64,000 nucleotides of DNA from Hydrogenophaga intermedia (GTDB lineage: Bacteria; Pseudomonadota; Gammaproteobacteria; Burkholderiales; Burkholderiaceae_C), in NCBI RefSeq assembly GCF_023715105.1, contig NZ_JAMBNO010000003.1, positions 62,001 through 126,000 of the forward strand, read 5' to 3'. Below, in pieces: positions 49,804-58,147 of the stretch (its first letter is position 1; each line of letters starts with the position of its first letter). The notes beneath the pieces are model-generated. The model made no database searches, had not been told where the DNA came from, and saw only the letters and a program-made list of their open reading frames with translations. A program made the translations under genes and the position numbers.

Positions 49804-51818
49804 TGTTCAGGAAGATCCTGATCGCCAACCGCGGGGAAATCGCCTGCCGCATCGCGCGCACCTGCAAGCGCCTGGGCATTGCGGTGGCCGGTGTGCACTC
49901 CAGCGCCGACCGCGACGCGCTGCACACGGTGGAGATCGGTGAGTCGATCGGCCTTGGCGGCGCCACGGCGACCGAGAGCTACCTGCGCATCGATGCCGTG
50001 ATCGCAGCCGCGCTGCGCACGGGCTCGGAGGCCATCCACCCAGGCTACGGGTTCCTCGCCGAGAATCCTGCCTTCGCCCGTGCCGTGGAGGCCGCCGGAC
50101 TGGTCTTCATCGGGCCCACCCCCGAGGTCATCGACCGGCTGGGCAACAAGGCTTCGGCGAAGGCCGAGGCCCGCTGCGCCGGCATTGCGGTTCTGGGCGG
50201 CGGCGAAGAGGCGAGCGCCGACGCCGAGGTGGTGGCGGCCCGGGCACGGGCGCTGCCGCTGCCGGTGCTGCTGAAGCCCGCGGCCGGCGGCGGCGGCAAG
50301 GGCATGCATGTGGTGCGCCACCCCGGCGCATTGGCGGATGCCATCGCCACGGCGATGCGGGAGGCGGGCAGCGCCTTCGGCGACCCCGCGCTGATCGTGG
50401 AGCCCTACGTCGAACACGGCCGGCATGTCGAGGTTCAGATTGCCGGTGACGGGCGCGGTCACGTCATCCATCTGTTCGAGCGCGAGTGCACCTTGCAGCG
50501 CCGGTATCAGAAGCTGATCGAGGAGGCCCCGGCCGCGCCGCTGCCGGAAGGCCTGAGAGAGCAGTTGCTGGCCGACGCGGTGCGACTGGCGCAGCGGCTG
50601 AACTACCGGGGGGTAGGCACGGTGGAGTTCCTGGTCGCGCGCGATCGTCATTGGTTCCTCGAGGTGAACCCACGGCTGCAGGTGGAGCACCCGGTGACCG
50701 AAGAGGTGACCGGGGTCGACGTGGTGGAGCTGATGCTGCGCATCGCAGCGGGCGAGGGGCTGCCCCTGCGCCAGCAGGACGTGTCGCTGCGCGGCCATGC
50801 GGTCGAGGCCCGTCTGTGCGCCGAAGACCCCGAACGGGATTTCCTGCCGTCCACCGGCGAGATCGTCGTGCTGCGCTTTCCCGCGTGGGACGTGCGGGTC
50901 GAGACGGGCGTGCGCGCCGGCTCCGTGGTGACGCCGTACTACGACTCCATGCTCGCCAAGCTGATCGTGCATGCCGCAGACCGCCAGGCTGCGCTGGATC
51001 GCCTGTCGCTCGCGCTGGCCGCAACGCAGGTGCTGGGGGTGACCACGAACGGCCGGTTCCTGCAGCAGTTGATCGCGCTTGCACAGACGCGCGATGGCAG
51101 CTTCCATACGCGTACCGTCGACGAATTGCTGAAGGATGGCGCCGGCGCGATGGTGGCGCCGCTGCGCCTGGTTGCCGCGGCCGCAGCCTGGTGGCTTCTC
51201 GATATGCGGGCGCAGGGCGCCGGTTATGGCGCCTGGTCTGCCCCCGATGTCACCGGTTGGCAGATGCACGCGGGCGACGATCCGGTGTCTGCGGTGCCCG
51301 GCCTGCTGCTGCGCGACCGCGTCAGGCTGCACGAGGTCCGTTTCGGCGCGCGCCAGCCTGGTGGCGAGATGCTGGTGCAGGTGGGCCAGGAGCGCCTGCG
51401 CCTGGCGTTGCGGGCCGACGGCGATCTGTGGCAGCTGAACCTGGGCGACGCCGTGGAGCACGTGGCCATCGCGCGCCGGGCCGGCCGGCTGTACGTCCAA
51501 GCCGGCGAGGGGGCCTTCGACTTCGAGGCCATCGATTACCTAGCCCAGGCCGCCGCGGCCCAGGTCACTTCCGGCGAGCTGCGCACGCCGATGATGGGCA
51601 CCATCCTGAAGACGCACGCGGCCGTGGGAGACATGGTGCGCGCCGGGGACGTGGTGGTCACGATGGAATCGATGAAGATGGAAATGAAGATCTGTGCCGA
51701 GCACGAGGGTGTCCTGCGCAGCCTGACCGTCGCCGCCGGGCAGACAGTCGAACGGGGCGCGCTCGTCGCACAGGTCGATGCCGCAGTGCCCACCCATGAA
51801 GGAGACAGCCAGCCATGA
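49803..51818 (+). CDS. Acyl-CoA carboxylase alpha subunit (biotin carboxylase + BCCP), MCC/GCC type
   Basis: 671 residues from GTG 49803 (FRKILIANRGEIACRIART), overlapping the hydratase stop by one base (TAGTG). ATP-grasp loop KPAAGGGGKGMHV near residue 157, NPRLQVEHPVTEEVTG, carboxylase C-domain, long linker and biotinyl domain with ESMKMEM, Lys about residue 625. Partner of the beta subunit at 46200. Very like the alpha subunit at 10323, so the two systems probably arose by duplication. MCC/GCC identity is by family likeness; the substrate is not determined. Confidence 0.94.
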   Translation: MFRKILIANRGEIACRIARTCKRLGIAVAGVHSSADRDALHTVEIGESIGLGGATATESYLRIDAVIAAALRTGSEAIHPGYGFLAENPAFARAVEAAGLVFIGPTPEVIDRLGNKASAKAEARCAGIAVLGGGEEASADAEVVAARARALPLPVLLKPAAGGGGKGMHVVRHPGALADAIATAMREAGSAFGDPALIVEPYVEHGRHVEVQIAGDGRGHVIHLFERECTLQRRYQKLIEEAPAAPLPEGLREQLLADAVRLAQRLNYRGVGTVEFLVARDRHWFLEVNPRLQVEHPVTEEVTGVDVVELMLRIAAGEGLPLRQQDVSLRGHAVEARLCAEDPERDFLPSTGEIVVLRFPAWDVRVETGVRAGSVVTPYYDSMLAKLIVHAADRQAALDRLSLALAATQVLGVTTNGRFLQQLIALAQTRDGSFHTRTVDELLKDGAGAMVAPLRLVAAAAAWWLLDMRAQGAGYGAWSAPDVTGWQMHAGDDPVSAVPGLLLRDRVRLHEVRFGARQPGGEMLVQVGQERLRLALRADGDLWQLNLGDAVEHVAIARRAGRLYVQAGEGAFDFEAIDYLAQAAAAQVTSGELRTPMMGTILKTHAAVGDMVRAGDVVVTMESMKMEMKICAEHEGVLRSLTVAAGQTVERGALVAQVDAAVPTHEGDSQP

Positions 51819-52603
51819 GCGACGCCGACACCGTCATCTATGAAGTCCGCGACGGCATCGCCACCGTCAAGATCAACCGGCCCGAGATCCGCAATGCACT
51901 GTCGCCGGCGGCGGCCAACCGGCTGCACGACTGCTGGGGAGAAGTCGATGCGGACCGGAACGTCCGCGTTGCCATCCTCACGTCCGCAGACTGCGGCACC
52001 TTCTGCGCCGGGCTGGACTTGCGCGAGGCCGCGCGCGTGAAGCAGGAAGAGGGCGTCGATATCCTGACGAAGATGAAGGATCCCTTCCACGCCCGCCAGC
52101 GCCGCGTGGCCAAGCCGATCATCGCGGCCATGACGGGGCACCTGATCGCCGGCGGCATGATGCTCAGCCTGAACTCCGACCTGCGCGTGGGCCTCAAGGG
52201 CACGCAGGTGGGCATCACCGAGACGCGCATCGCCGGCCGGGGCAGCCCTTGGGCGATCCCGCTGCTGTGGATGCTGCCGCAGCCCTTGCTGATGGAGATG
52301 GTGCTGACCGGCGAGCTCTACCCGATCAGCACCTTCCATGAGCTGGGCTTCATCAATTACCTCGAGGAGACGCCCGACGCCGTCCGGGCGCGCGCGCAGT
52401 CGCTGGCAGAGCGCATCCGGGACAATGCACCCTTGTCCGTCATGGCCGGCAAGGAGTCGATCCTGACGGCGATGAGCGCGGGCTGCGAGGCCGGCATGGC
52501 GCTGGCGAACAACATCTACCGTGCGGCTTATGCCAGCGAGGACGCGCAGGAAGGGCCGCGCGCCTTCGCGGAAAAGCGCAAACCCGTGTGGAAAGGGCGC
52601 TGA
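51815..52603 (+). CDS. Enoyl-CoA hydratase/isomerase family protein
   Basis: 262 residues: TVKINRPEIRNALSP, TFCAGLDLREAARV, MTGHLIAGGMMLSLNSDLRV, GITETRIAGRGSPWAIPLLW, ending KRKPVWKGR. As in the paralogue at 16329, the first catalytic Glu is replaced (GGMML) and one acidic residue is kept in the GITE segment. ATG overlaps the alpha-carboxylase stop (ATGA). The shared pattern with 16329 suggests an identical non-hydratase step in both the IclR operon and this carboxylase operon. Confidence 0.9.
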   Translation: MSDADTVIYEVRDGIATVKINRPEIRNALSPAAANRLHDCWGEVDADRNVRVAILTSADCGTFCAGLDLREAARVKQEEGVDILTKMKDPFHARQRRVAKPIIAAMTGHLIAGGMMLSLNSDLRVGLKGTQVGITETRIAGRGSPWAIPLLWMLPQPLLMEMVLTGELYPISTFHELGFINYLEETPDAVRARAQSLAERIRDNAPLSVMAGKESILTAMSAGCEAGMALANNIYRAAYASEDAQEGPRAFAEKRKPVWKGR

Positions 52604-52613
52604 GGCGCAGACC

Positions 52614-53552
52614 ATGCAACAGCCGTGGTCCACGGGCGAGTCGGGTCTCCCGCCGGGTCTGCACGTGCTCGAGAGGAGCTGGCTCTCTAGCAACGGGGTG
52701 CTCTTCATCGGCGCCGGCTCGACCGCGCTCGTCGACAGCGGCTATTGCACCGATGCGCAGCAGACCGTCGCGCTGGTCGAGCGGGTCCTGCAGGGACGCA
52801 GGCTGGACCGCCTGGTCAACACCCATCTGCACAGCGACCACTGCGGAGGCAACGCTGCGCTGCAGGCCCGCTGGCCCGCCGTGCGCACCTGGATTCCCCC
52901 TGGCCTGGCCGCGGCAGTGGCTGCCTGGGACACCGTGGCGCTGGGCTACCAGCCCGAAGGCCAGGTCTGCCCGCGCTTCCGCCACGACGCGCTCGTGCGG
53001 CCAGGCACCGAGATCGAACTGGGGGACCGCTCCTGGCAGGTGCATGCGGCGCCGGGGCACGACCCCGATTCGGTGATCCTATTCGAGCCGCGCTCCGGAA
53101 CCCTGATCTCGGCCGATGCGCTCTGGGAGAACGGCTTCGGCATCGTGTTTCCCGAACTGGAGGGTGCCAGCGGCTTCGATCAGGTGAGCAGCACCTTCGA
53201 CCTGATCGAGCAACTTGCGCCGAGTTGGGTGATCCCCGGCCACGGCCGGGTGTTTCGCTTCGAACTCGCGGTGCTGGGCCGCGCGCGCGATCGCCTGCAG
53301 GCCTTCATGCGCAACCCGTCCCGCCATGCGCACCATGCGGCCAAGGCTCTGCTGAAGTTCAGGCTGCTGGAGACGCGGCAGGTGAGCTTGGACGAACTGG
53401 TGTCCTGGGCCGCCGCCACGCCGCGCTTCGGCAGCCTCCGCCAGCGCCTGGCCGCGGACACCGCCATGCCCGCCTGGATCGAGCTGCTCACGCAGGAACT
53501 GGTGCGGGCGCAGGTTCTGCGCCGCGTCGGCGATACCCTCCACGACGCTTGA
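52614..53552 (+). CDS. MBL-fold metallo-hydrolase
   Basis: 312 residues with the metallo-beta-lactamase metal motif THLHSDH (His71, His73, Asp75, His76), a further His in APGHDPDSV, Asp in ISADALW and His in VIPGHGRVF, so a di-zinc site looks complete. Relatives include thioesterases (glyoxalase II type) and CoA-ester hydrolases. A C-terminal helical domain follows from about residue 230. GAGG precedes ATG 52614. Last gene of the 12-kb operon; a terminal thioesterase role is plausible. Confidence 0.9.
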   Translation: MQQPWSTGESGLPPGLHVLERSWLSSNGVLFIGAGSTALVDSGYCTDAQQTVALVERVLQGRRLDRLVNTHLHSDHCGGNAALQARWPAVRTWIPPGLAAAVAAWDTVALGYQPEGQVCPRFRHDALVRPGTEIELGDRSWQVHAAPGHDPDSVILFEPRSGTLISADALWENGFGIVFPELEGASGFDQVSSTFDLIEQLAPSWVIPGHGRVFRFELAVLGRARDRLQAFMRNPSRHAHHAAKALLKFRLLETRQVSLDELVSWAAATPRFGSLRQRLAADTAMPAWIELLTQELVRAQVLRRVGDTLHDA

Positions 53553-53553
53553 G

Positions 53554-53572
53554 GCTCGGCGAGACGCCGGGC
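53554..53572. terminator. Bidirectional terminator hairpin candidate
   Basis: GCTCGGCG, loop AGA, CGCCGGGC forms an 8-bp stem (one G-T pair) in the 23-bp gap between the convergent MBL and LysR genes. There is no clear T-tract. Confidence 0.45.
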
Positions 53573-53575
53573 GGA

Positions 53576-54532
53576 TCAGGCCTCCGTCGGCGGGCCGGCG
53601 ACGGCCGAGGGCAGGATCAACGGCTTGCCCGGAGTCCCCCGGTCCTGGAGCGCGCACAGCAGTTCGCGGAACCGGGCCGCCGCGGCTGGCTCCGTCTGAG
53701 GGTGGGTGGCCGCGGCAATCGCCACGTCGAGACGGTCGCCCGCTTGCGAAAGGGTGCGGAACGACACCCCTTGCATGCGATGCGCCTGGCTCGCGGATGG
53801 CACGAGCGCGACGCCCATCCCGCTCGCCACGAGGCTCAGCAAGGTCTGGACCTGCACTGCCTCCTGCACGGTGCGCGGCGTGAAGCCGGCCGCCTGGCAG
53901 GCCGAGACCACCTGCGCGCACAGGTTTGCCGCCGCCCCGGCGGCGTACAAGACAAACCCTTCGTCCCGCAGGTCCGGCAGCTGGACCTGGTCGGCCCGCG
54001 CCAGGGCGCTGCCCTCCGGGACGGCCGCGACGAGCTGGTCGAATTCCACCGGGACCAGCCGCGCCGCGGTGGACGCCACCACTGGGTAGCGTACGAGGCC
54101 CAGGTCGAGCTCGCCGCGCTCGACCTGCAGGAGAATCCCGGTCGTGGTTCCCTCGCGCAGGTCGAGCTGAACCTGAGGATAGAGGCTGCGAAAGTGCGGC
54201 AGCGCCCGCGGGAAAACCCGATAAGTGGCCGAGCCCACGAAGCCAATGCGCAACTGCCCCGCAAGACCACCTGCAGCGCTCGCTGCGGTGGCCTTGAGCT
54301 GCATCACGTGGTGGACGATCTGCCGTGCATGCGGAAGGATCGCCTCGCCGACGACCGTCAGGCGCAGGCCGCGGCCGCCGCGGATGAACAAGGGTGTCCC
54401 GAGTTCATCTTCCAGTCGCTTGATCGACATGGATAGAGGCGGCTGCGCCATGTGCAGGCGCTCTGCCGCCTTGCGGAAGTTGAGGGTTTCCGCCAGCAAC
54501 ACCATGTGCTGGGCTTGCCGCCAGTTCATCAC
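53576..54532 (-). CDS. LysR family transcriptional regulator
   Basis: 318 residues. N-terminal helix-turn-helix (NFRKAAERLHMAQPPLSMSI, about 18-37) followed by the usual linker helix and a periplasmic-binding-like effector domain (LAGQLRIGFVGSATYRVFP, ERGELDLGLVRYPV). MAQPPLSMSI and the effector domain start are close to BenM/CatM-type regulators, suggesting an organic acid or CoA-ester effector. Divergent from the acyl-CoA dehydrogenase at 54621 and probably its activator. Start could be 54532 or 54529; neither has a ribosome site, so the message may be leaderless. Confidence 0.92.
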   Translation of the reverse strand: MMNWRQAQHMVLLAETLNFRKAAERLHMAQPPLSMSIKRLEDELGTPLFIRGGRGLRLTVVGEAILPHARQIVHHVMQLKATAASAAGGLAGQLRIGFVGSATYRVFPRALPHFRSLYPQVQLDLREGTTTGILLQVERGELDLGLVRYPVVASTAARLVPVEFDQLVAAVPEGSALARADQVQLPDLRDEGFVLYAAGAAANLCAQVVSACQAAGFTPRTVQEAVQVQTLLSLVASGMGVALVPSASQAHRMQGVSFRTLSQAGDRLDVAIAAATHPQTEPAAAARFRELLCALQDRGTPGKPLILPSAVAGPPTEA

Positions 54533-54538
54533 AGGAGG

Positions 54539-54564
54539 ATATCAGTTGCAGCCCTATCTGGTAT
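54539..54564. promoter_or_regulatory. LysR box candidate
   Basis: ATATCAG, 12 bases, CTGGTAT: an inverted repeat with 6 of 7 arm positions matching, located between the divergent LysR and dehydrogenase genes and touching the -35 element of the latter, as expected of a LysR activation site. Confidence 0.55.
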
Positions 54565-54593
54565 TGGACGGGTATGGAGCGGCTGCTTATAGT
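54564..54593 (+). promoter_or_regulatory. Sigma-70 promoter of the dehydrogenase/CoA-transferase/Bug operon
   Basis: TTGGAC (54564-54569), 18-base spacer, TATAGT (54588-54593). Transcription would begin near 54600, about 20 bases before the ATG at 54621. This argues for the ATG start rather than the upstream TTG at 54546. Confidence 0.65.
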
Positions 54594-54620
54594 GCGGCGC
54601 ATGTCGAAGCGTCTGAACCC

Positions 54621-55778
54621 ATGAACCTGCCATCCGAACGCGAAGAGACGCTCGAGCTGTTGGTGGATGCCGCCCGCCGCTTCGCGCGTGAGGTGCTGCT
54701 GCCGGCCGAGGAGATCGTCGAGGAAACCAACGAAATTCCGGCGCACGTGGTCCGTGGCATGCGGGACCTCGGGCTTTTCGGCATGACGATCCCGGAGAAG
54801 TACGGCGGTCTGGGCCTGAGCATGTACGAGGAGGCGCGTGTGGTGATGGAGATCTGTTACGCACAGCCGGCATTCCGTTCCTATTTCGGCACCACCAACG
54901 GCGTGGGCACGCTCGGGATCATCAACTATGGCAGCGAGGAACAGAAGGGCAAGTACCTGCCGCAGCTTGCCTCCGGCGAAATGATGGCGTCGTTCGCGCT
55001 GACCGAGCCGGACGCGGGCTCCGACGCCGCCTCGCTCAGCACCAGAGCCACGCGCGAGGGCGACGGTTTCGTGATCAATGGGACCAAGCGGTTCATCACG
55101 AACGCGATCCATGCCGGCGTGTTCACCGTTTTCGCGCGCACCGCTCCCAGGGACGCGGGTGCGAACGGGATCTCCGCCTTCCTGGTGGAGCGCGGGACAC
55201 AGGGGCTCACCGTGGCCAAGCCGTACCGCAAGATGGGCTTTGCCGGCTCGCATGAATCGGATGTGATCTTCGAGGACGTCCGGGTGCCGGCCAGCGCCAT
55301 GCTTGGGCCGGAAGGCACCGGCTTCAAGAACGCCATGAAGTCCCTGGACCACGCCCGCCTGCACATGGCTGCCGTGGCCACGGGATTGTGCCAGCGACTG
55401 CTCGACGAGGGCCTGCGCTACGCCACCGAGCGCAAGCAGTTCGGCCAGGCCATCGCGAAGTTCCAGTTGATCCAGGCACTGCTGGCCGACAGCCAGGCCG
55501 ATGCCTATGCCGCACGGGCGATGGTGGAACGCGCCGCGCGCGACAAGGATGCCGGCAAGTCGATCACCAAGGAAGCGGCTTGCTGCAAATACTTTGCCAC
55601 CGAGGCGGCCGGGCGCATCGCGGACCGCATGCTGCAGATCCATGGCGGCAACGGCTACATCAAGGAGTACGCCATCGAGCGGCTCTATCGCGACGTCCGC
55701 CTGCTGCGCATCTACGAGGGTACCAGCCAGATCCTGCAACTGGTCACCGCACGGGAAATGCTGCGCGAGGTAGCCTGA
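54621..55778 (+). CDS. Acyl-CoA dehydrogenase
   Basis: 385 residues, canonical: TIPEKYGGLGLSMYEEARVV, LTEPDAGSDAASLSTRA, NGTKRFITNAIHAGVFTVFA, KQFGQAIAKFQLIQ, LQIHGGNGYIKEYAIERLYR, and IYEGTSQILQLVTARE with the catalytic Glu of YEGT. Start: the ATG at 54621 fits the promoter ending at 54593. An in-frame TTG at 54546 with a perfect AGGAGG 7 bases before it would add 25 residues but lies upstream of that promoter. First gene of a LysR-controlled operon with a CoA-transferase and a Bug receptor. Confidence 0.93.
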   Translation: MNLPSEREETLELLVDAARRFAREVLLPAEEIVEETNEIPAHVVRGMRDLGLFGMTIPEKYGGLGLSMYEEARVVMEICYAQPAFRSYFGTTNGVGTLGIINYGSEEQKGKYLPQLASGEMMASFALTEPDAGSDAASLSTRATREGDGFVINGTKRFITNAIHAGVFTVFARTAPRDAGANGISAFLVERGTQGLTVAKPYRKMGFAGSHESDVIFEDVRVPASAMLGPEGTGFKNAMKSLDHARLHMAAVATGLCQRLLDEGLRYATERKQFGQAIAKFQLIQALLADSQADAYAARAMVERAARDKDAGKSITKEAACCKYFATEAAGRIADRMLQIHGGNGYIKEYAIERLYRDVRLLRIYEGTSQILQLVTAREMLREVA

Positions 55779-55781
55779 GCC

Positions 55782-57008
55782 ATGAGCGGCCCCCTCGACG
55801 GCATCCGCGTGATCGACCTCACCAGCGTGGTGATGGGCCCCTATGCCAGCTCCGTGCTGGCGGACTATGGCGCAGACGTGATCAAGGTCGAACCGCCTGC
55901 GGGCGACGTGATGCGCAAGTCCGGGCCGATGCGCAATGTCGACATGGGTCACTTCTATCTCTCACTCGGGCGCAACAAGCGTTCGGTGGTGCTCGACCTG
56001 AAGCAGGACCAGGGGCGGGAGGTCCTGCTGCGGCTGGCGCGCCATGCCGACGTGCTGGTCTACAACATCCGGCCGCAAGCCATGGCCCGGCTGGGCCTCG
56101 GCTACGAGACCCTGCAGGCCCTCAATCCGCGGCTGGTCTACGCCGGGGCTTATGGGTTCAGCCAGAAGGGTCCCTATGCCCGCAGACCGGCATATGACGA
56201 CCTGATCCAGGGCATGTGCGGCATTCCCTGGCTCGCGCAGCAGGCCGGCGCCGACAAGCCGCGCTACGCGCCCATGGTGCTCGTGGACCGGATGGCTGGC
56301 TTGCAGCTGTGCACCGCCATCACCTCCGCGCTGGTGTATCGCGAGCGCACAGGCCGCGGCCAGCGCGTGGACGTCCCCATGTTCGAGGGCATGCTGTCGG
56401 TCATTCTCGGCGAGCATCTGGCCGGAGAACAATTCGTGCCCGCAGCAGGGCCCAGCGGTTACCAGCGCAGCCTCGCCCGCGACCGGCGGCCTTACCGGAC
56501 CCGGGATGGCTACATTTGCGTGCTGGTGTACAACGACAAGCACTGGCGCAGCTTCTTTGCGGCGATCGGGCAGTCGCAAATGTTCGACCTCGACGCGCGC
56601 TTCGCCAGCCAGAACGAGCGCCTGAGGCACATCGACCACGTCTACGGCTACCTCAGCGAAGTCCTGGCGACGCGTACCACGGACGAATGGCTGCGCGTGT
56701 TCGAGCAGGCCGACATCCCCGCTGCGCGGTTGTACAGCATCGACGACATCGTCGCCGATGAGCACGTGCAGGCGACCGGCTTCGTAAAGACGGTGCGGCA
56801 TCCGACCGAAGGCGAAATCCGGATCACCGCGATTCCCACCGAGTGGTCGGAGTCCATGCCCGAGAACCGGCGCCCTGCGCCCGCGCTGGGCGAACACACC
56901 CGCGAAGTCCTCCTCGAATTCGGTTATGCCGACGGGGACATCGCGGCCATGCGGGATCGGGGCGTGCTGGGCGCGCTTGCTCCGACCGAGACCAAGGAGA
57001 CGACATGA
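55782..57008 (+). CDS. CaiB/BaiF class III CoA-transferase
   Basis: 408 residues: VIDLTSVVMGPYASSVLADY, ADVIKVEPPAGDVMR, GRNKRSVVLDLKQDQG, NIRPQAMARLGLGYETLQ, GFSQKGPYARRPAYDDLIQG, LVDRMAGLQLCTAI (active-site Asp), ERTGRGQRVDVPMFEG, and a terminal GEHTREVLLEFG. It swaps CoA between acids, probably activating the imported acid using an end-product CoA ester. It starts 3 bp after the dehydrogenase stop and overlaps the Bug gene (ATGA). Confidence 0.92.
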   Translation: MSGPLDGIRVIDLTSVVMGPYASSVLADYGADVIKVEPPAGDVMRKSGPMRNVDMGHFYLSLGRNKRSVVLDLKQDQGREVLLRLARHADVLVYNIRPQAMARLGLGYETLQALNPRLVYAGAYGFSQKGPYARRPAYDDLIQGMCGIPWLAQQAGADKPRYAPMVLVDRMAGLQLCTAITSALVYRERTGRGQRVDVPMFEGMLSVILGEHLAGEQFVPAAGPSGYQRSLARDRRPYRTRDGYICVLVYNDKHWRSFFAAIGQSQMFDLDARFASQNERLRHIDHVYGYLSEVLATRTTDEWLRVFEQADIPAARLYSIDDIVADEHVQATGFVKTVRHPTEGEIRITAIPTEWSESMPENRRPAPALGEHTREVLLEFGYADGDIAAMRDRGVLGALAPTETKETT

Positions 57009-57988
57009 ACATCAACCGGCGTAGCTTCGCCCTGGGTGGCGCGGCCCTTTTCCTGCCCGGATTGGCGGCCGCCCAGCAGGGCTGGCCGCAGAAGCCCGTG
57101 CGGCTGATCGTGCCGTTTTCGGCCGGCGGACCCAGCGACGTATTGGCGCGCGCATTCGCCCGGAACTTCTCCGACGCGATCGGTCAGCCGGTGGTGGTCG
57201 AGAACCGCGCAGGTGCAGGAGGCGCGATCGGCATCGACGCCGCCGCCAAGGCGGCGCCCGATGGCTATACCCTCGGCTTCGCGCACACGGGCACGACGGC
57301 CATCAATCCGCACGTGATGGCGAAGCATCCCTACGACCCGCTGGCGGATCTCACGCCCATTACTCCGATCGTCTCTTACGCCAACGTGCTTGTCGTGAAT
57401 GCGGACATACCGGTCCGTACGGTGGCGGACTTCGTGGCCTGGGCCAAGGCAAACCCGCGGCAGGCCAGCTTCGCGTCCGGCGGCACCGGAGCCAGCAACC
57501 ACTTGGCCGGCGAGCTGCTGAAGGTTCTCACCGGTGCGCCGCTCACCCACATCCCGTACAAGGGAAGCGGGCCCGCGATGACCGACGTGGTCGGCGGAAC
57601 CGTCCCCGCAATGTTTGACATCCCGGTGACCTTGCTGCCCCACGTGCGCTCCGGACGTATCCGCCCCCTGGCGATCCTGAGCCCGCGGCGCAGCAGTGTG
57701 CTGCCGGACGTGCCCACGCTGCGGGAGGCCGGCTATCCGGGCTTCGAGGAGGCCGGCAGCGACCTGTGGTTCGGCCTCGTCGGTCCGGCCGGGTTGCCGC
57801 AAGCCCTACTGGAGCGCATGCACGCCGAGACTGCCGCGGTGCTGCGCAGGCCCGAGATGCTGGAATCCATCAAGACCATGGGCTACGAACCGTGGGTCAT
57901 GTCGCCCCAGGAGTTCCGGGCGTTCATCCGGAATGACCACAGCAAATGGGGCAAGGTGGTGAAGGCGGCCGGGCTGAAGCAGGAGTGA
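57005..57988 (+). CDS. Bug/TctC-type periplasmic solute-binding receptor
   Basis: 327 residues. N-terminal signal begins NINRRSFALGGAALFLPG, a twin-Arg-like RRSF with cleavage after AAAQQ region (about residue 22). Family hallmarks: WPQKPVRLIVPFSAGGPSDV, VVENRAGAGGAIGIDAAAK, DGYTLGFAHTGT, HIPYKGSGPAMTDV, GYPGFEEAGSDLWFGL. A carboxylate receptor whose gene overlaps the CoA-transferase stop, linking uptake to CoA activation and dehydrogenation in a three-gene unit. No tctAB genes nearby. Confidence 0.94.
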   Translation: MNINRRSFALGGAALFLPGLAAAQQGWPQKPVRLIVPFSAGGPSDVLARAFARNFSDAIGQPVVVENRAGAGGAIGIDAAAKAAPDGYTLGFAHTGTTAINPHVMAKHPYDPLADLTPITPIVSYANVLVVNADIPVRTVADFVAWAKANPRQASFASGGTGASNHLAGELLKVLTGAPLTHIPYKGSGPAMTDVVGGTVPAMFDIPVTLLPHVRSGRIRPLAILSPRRSSVLPDVPTLREAGYPGFEEAGSDLWFGLVGPAGLPQALLERMHAETAAVLRRPEMLESIKTMGYEPWVMSPQEFRAFIRNDHSKWGKVVKAAGLKQE

Positions 57989-58147
57989 TGTCGATGCTGC
58001 TTCAAAGGGCAAATCGAGGGGTCTGCAATTCGAGGCAGGTGAGCGGCCACCCGCGCCAGATCTCGCGCAGGCGGGGCCGACGCCGGCCAGGTGGTCTTTG
58101 TCCGTTGTAGGCATTGTTCCAAATCCGTCGATCGGAGGCTTTCAGGC

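Noticed and set aside
54546-54620. TTG start for the acyl-CoA dehydrogenase
   Set aside because: Although AGGAGG is well placed, the best promoter lies downstream of the TTG, and the extra residues are not part of the ACAD fold.
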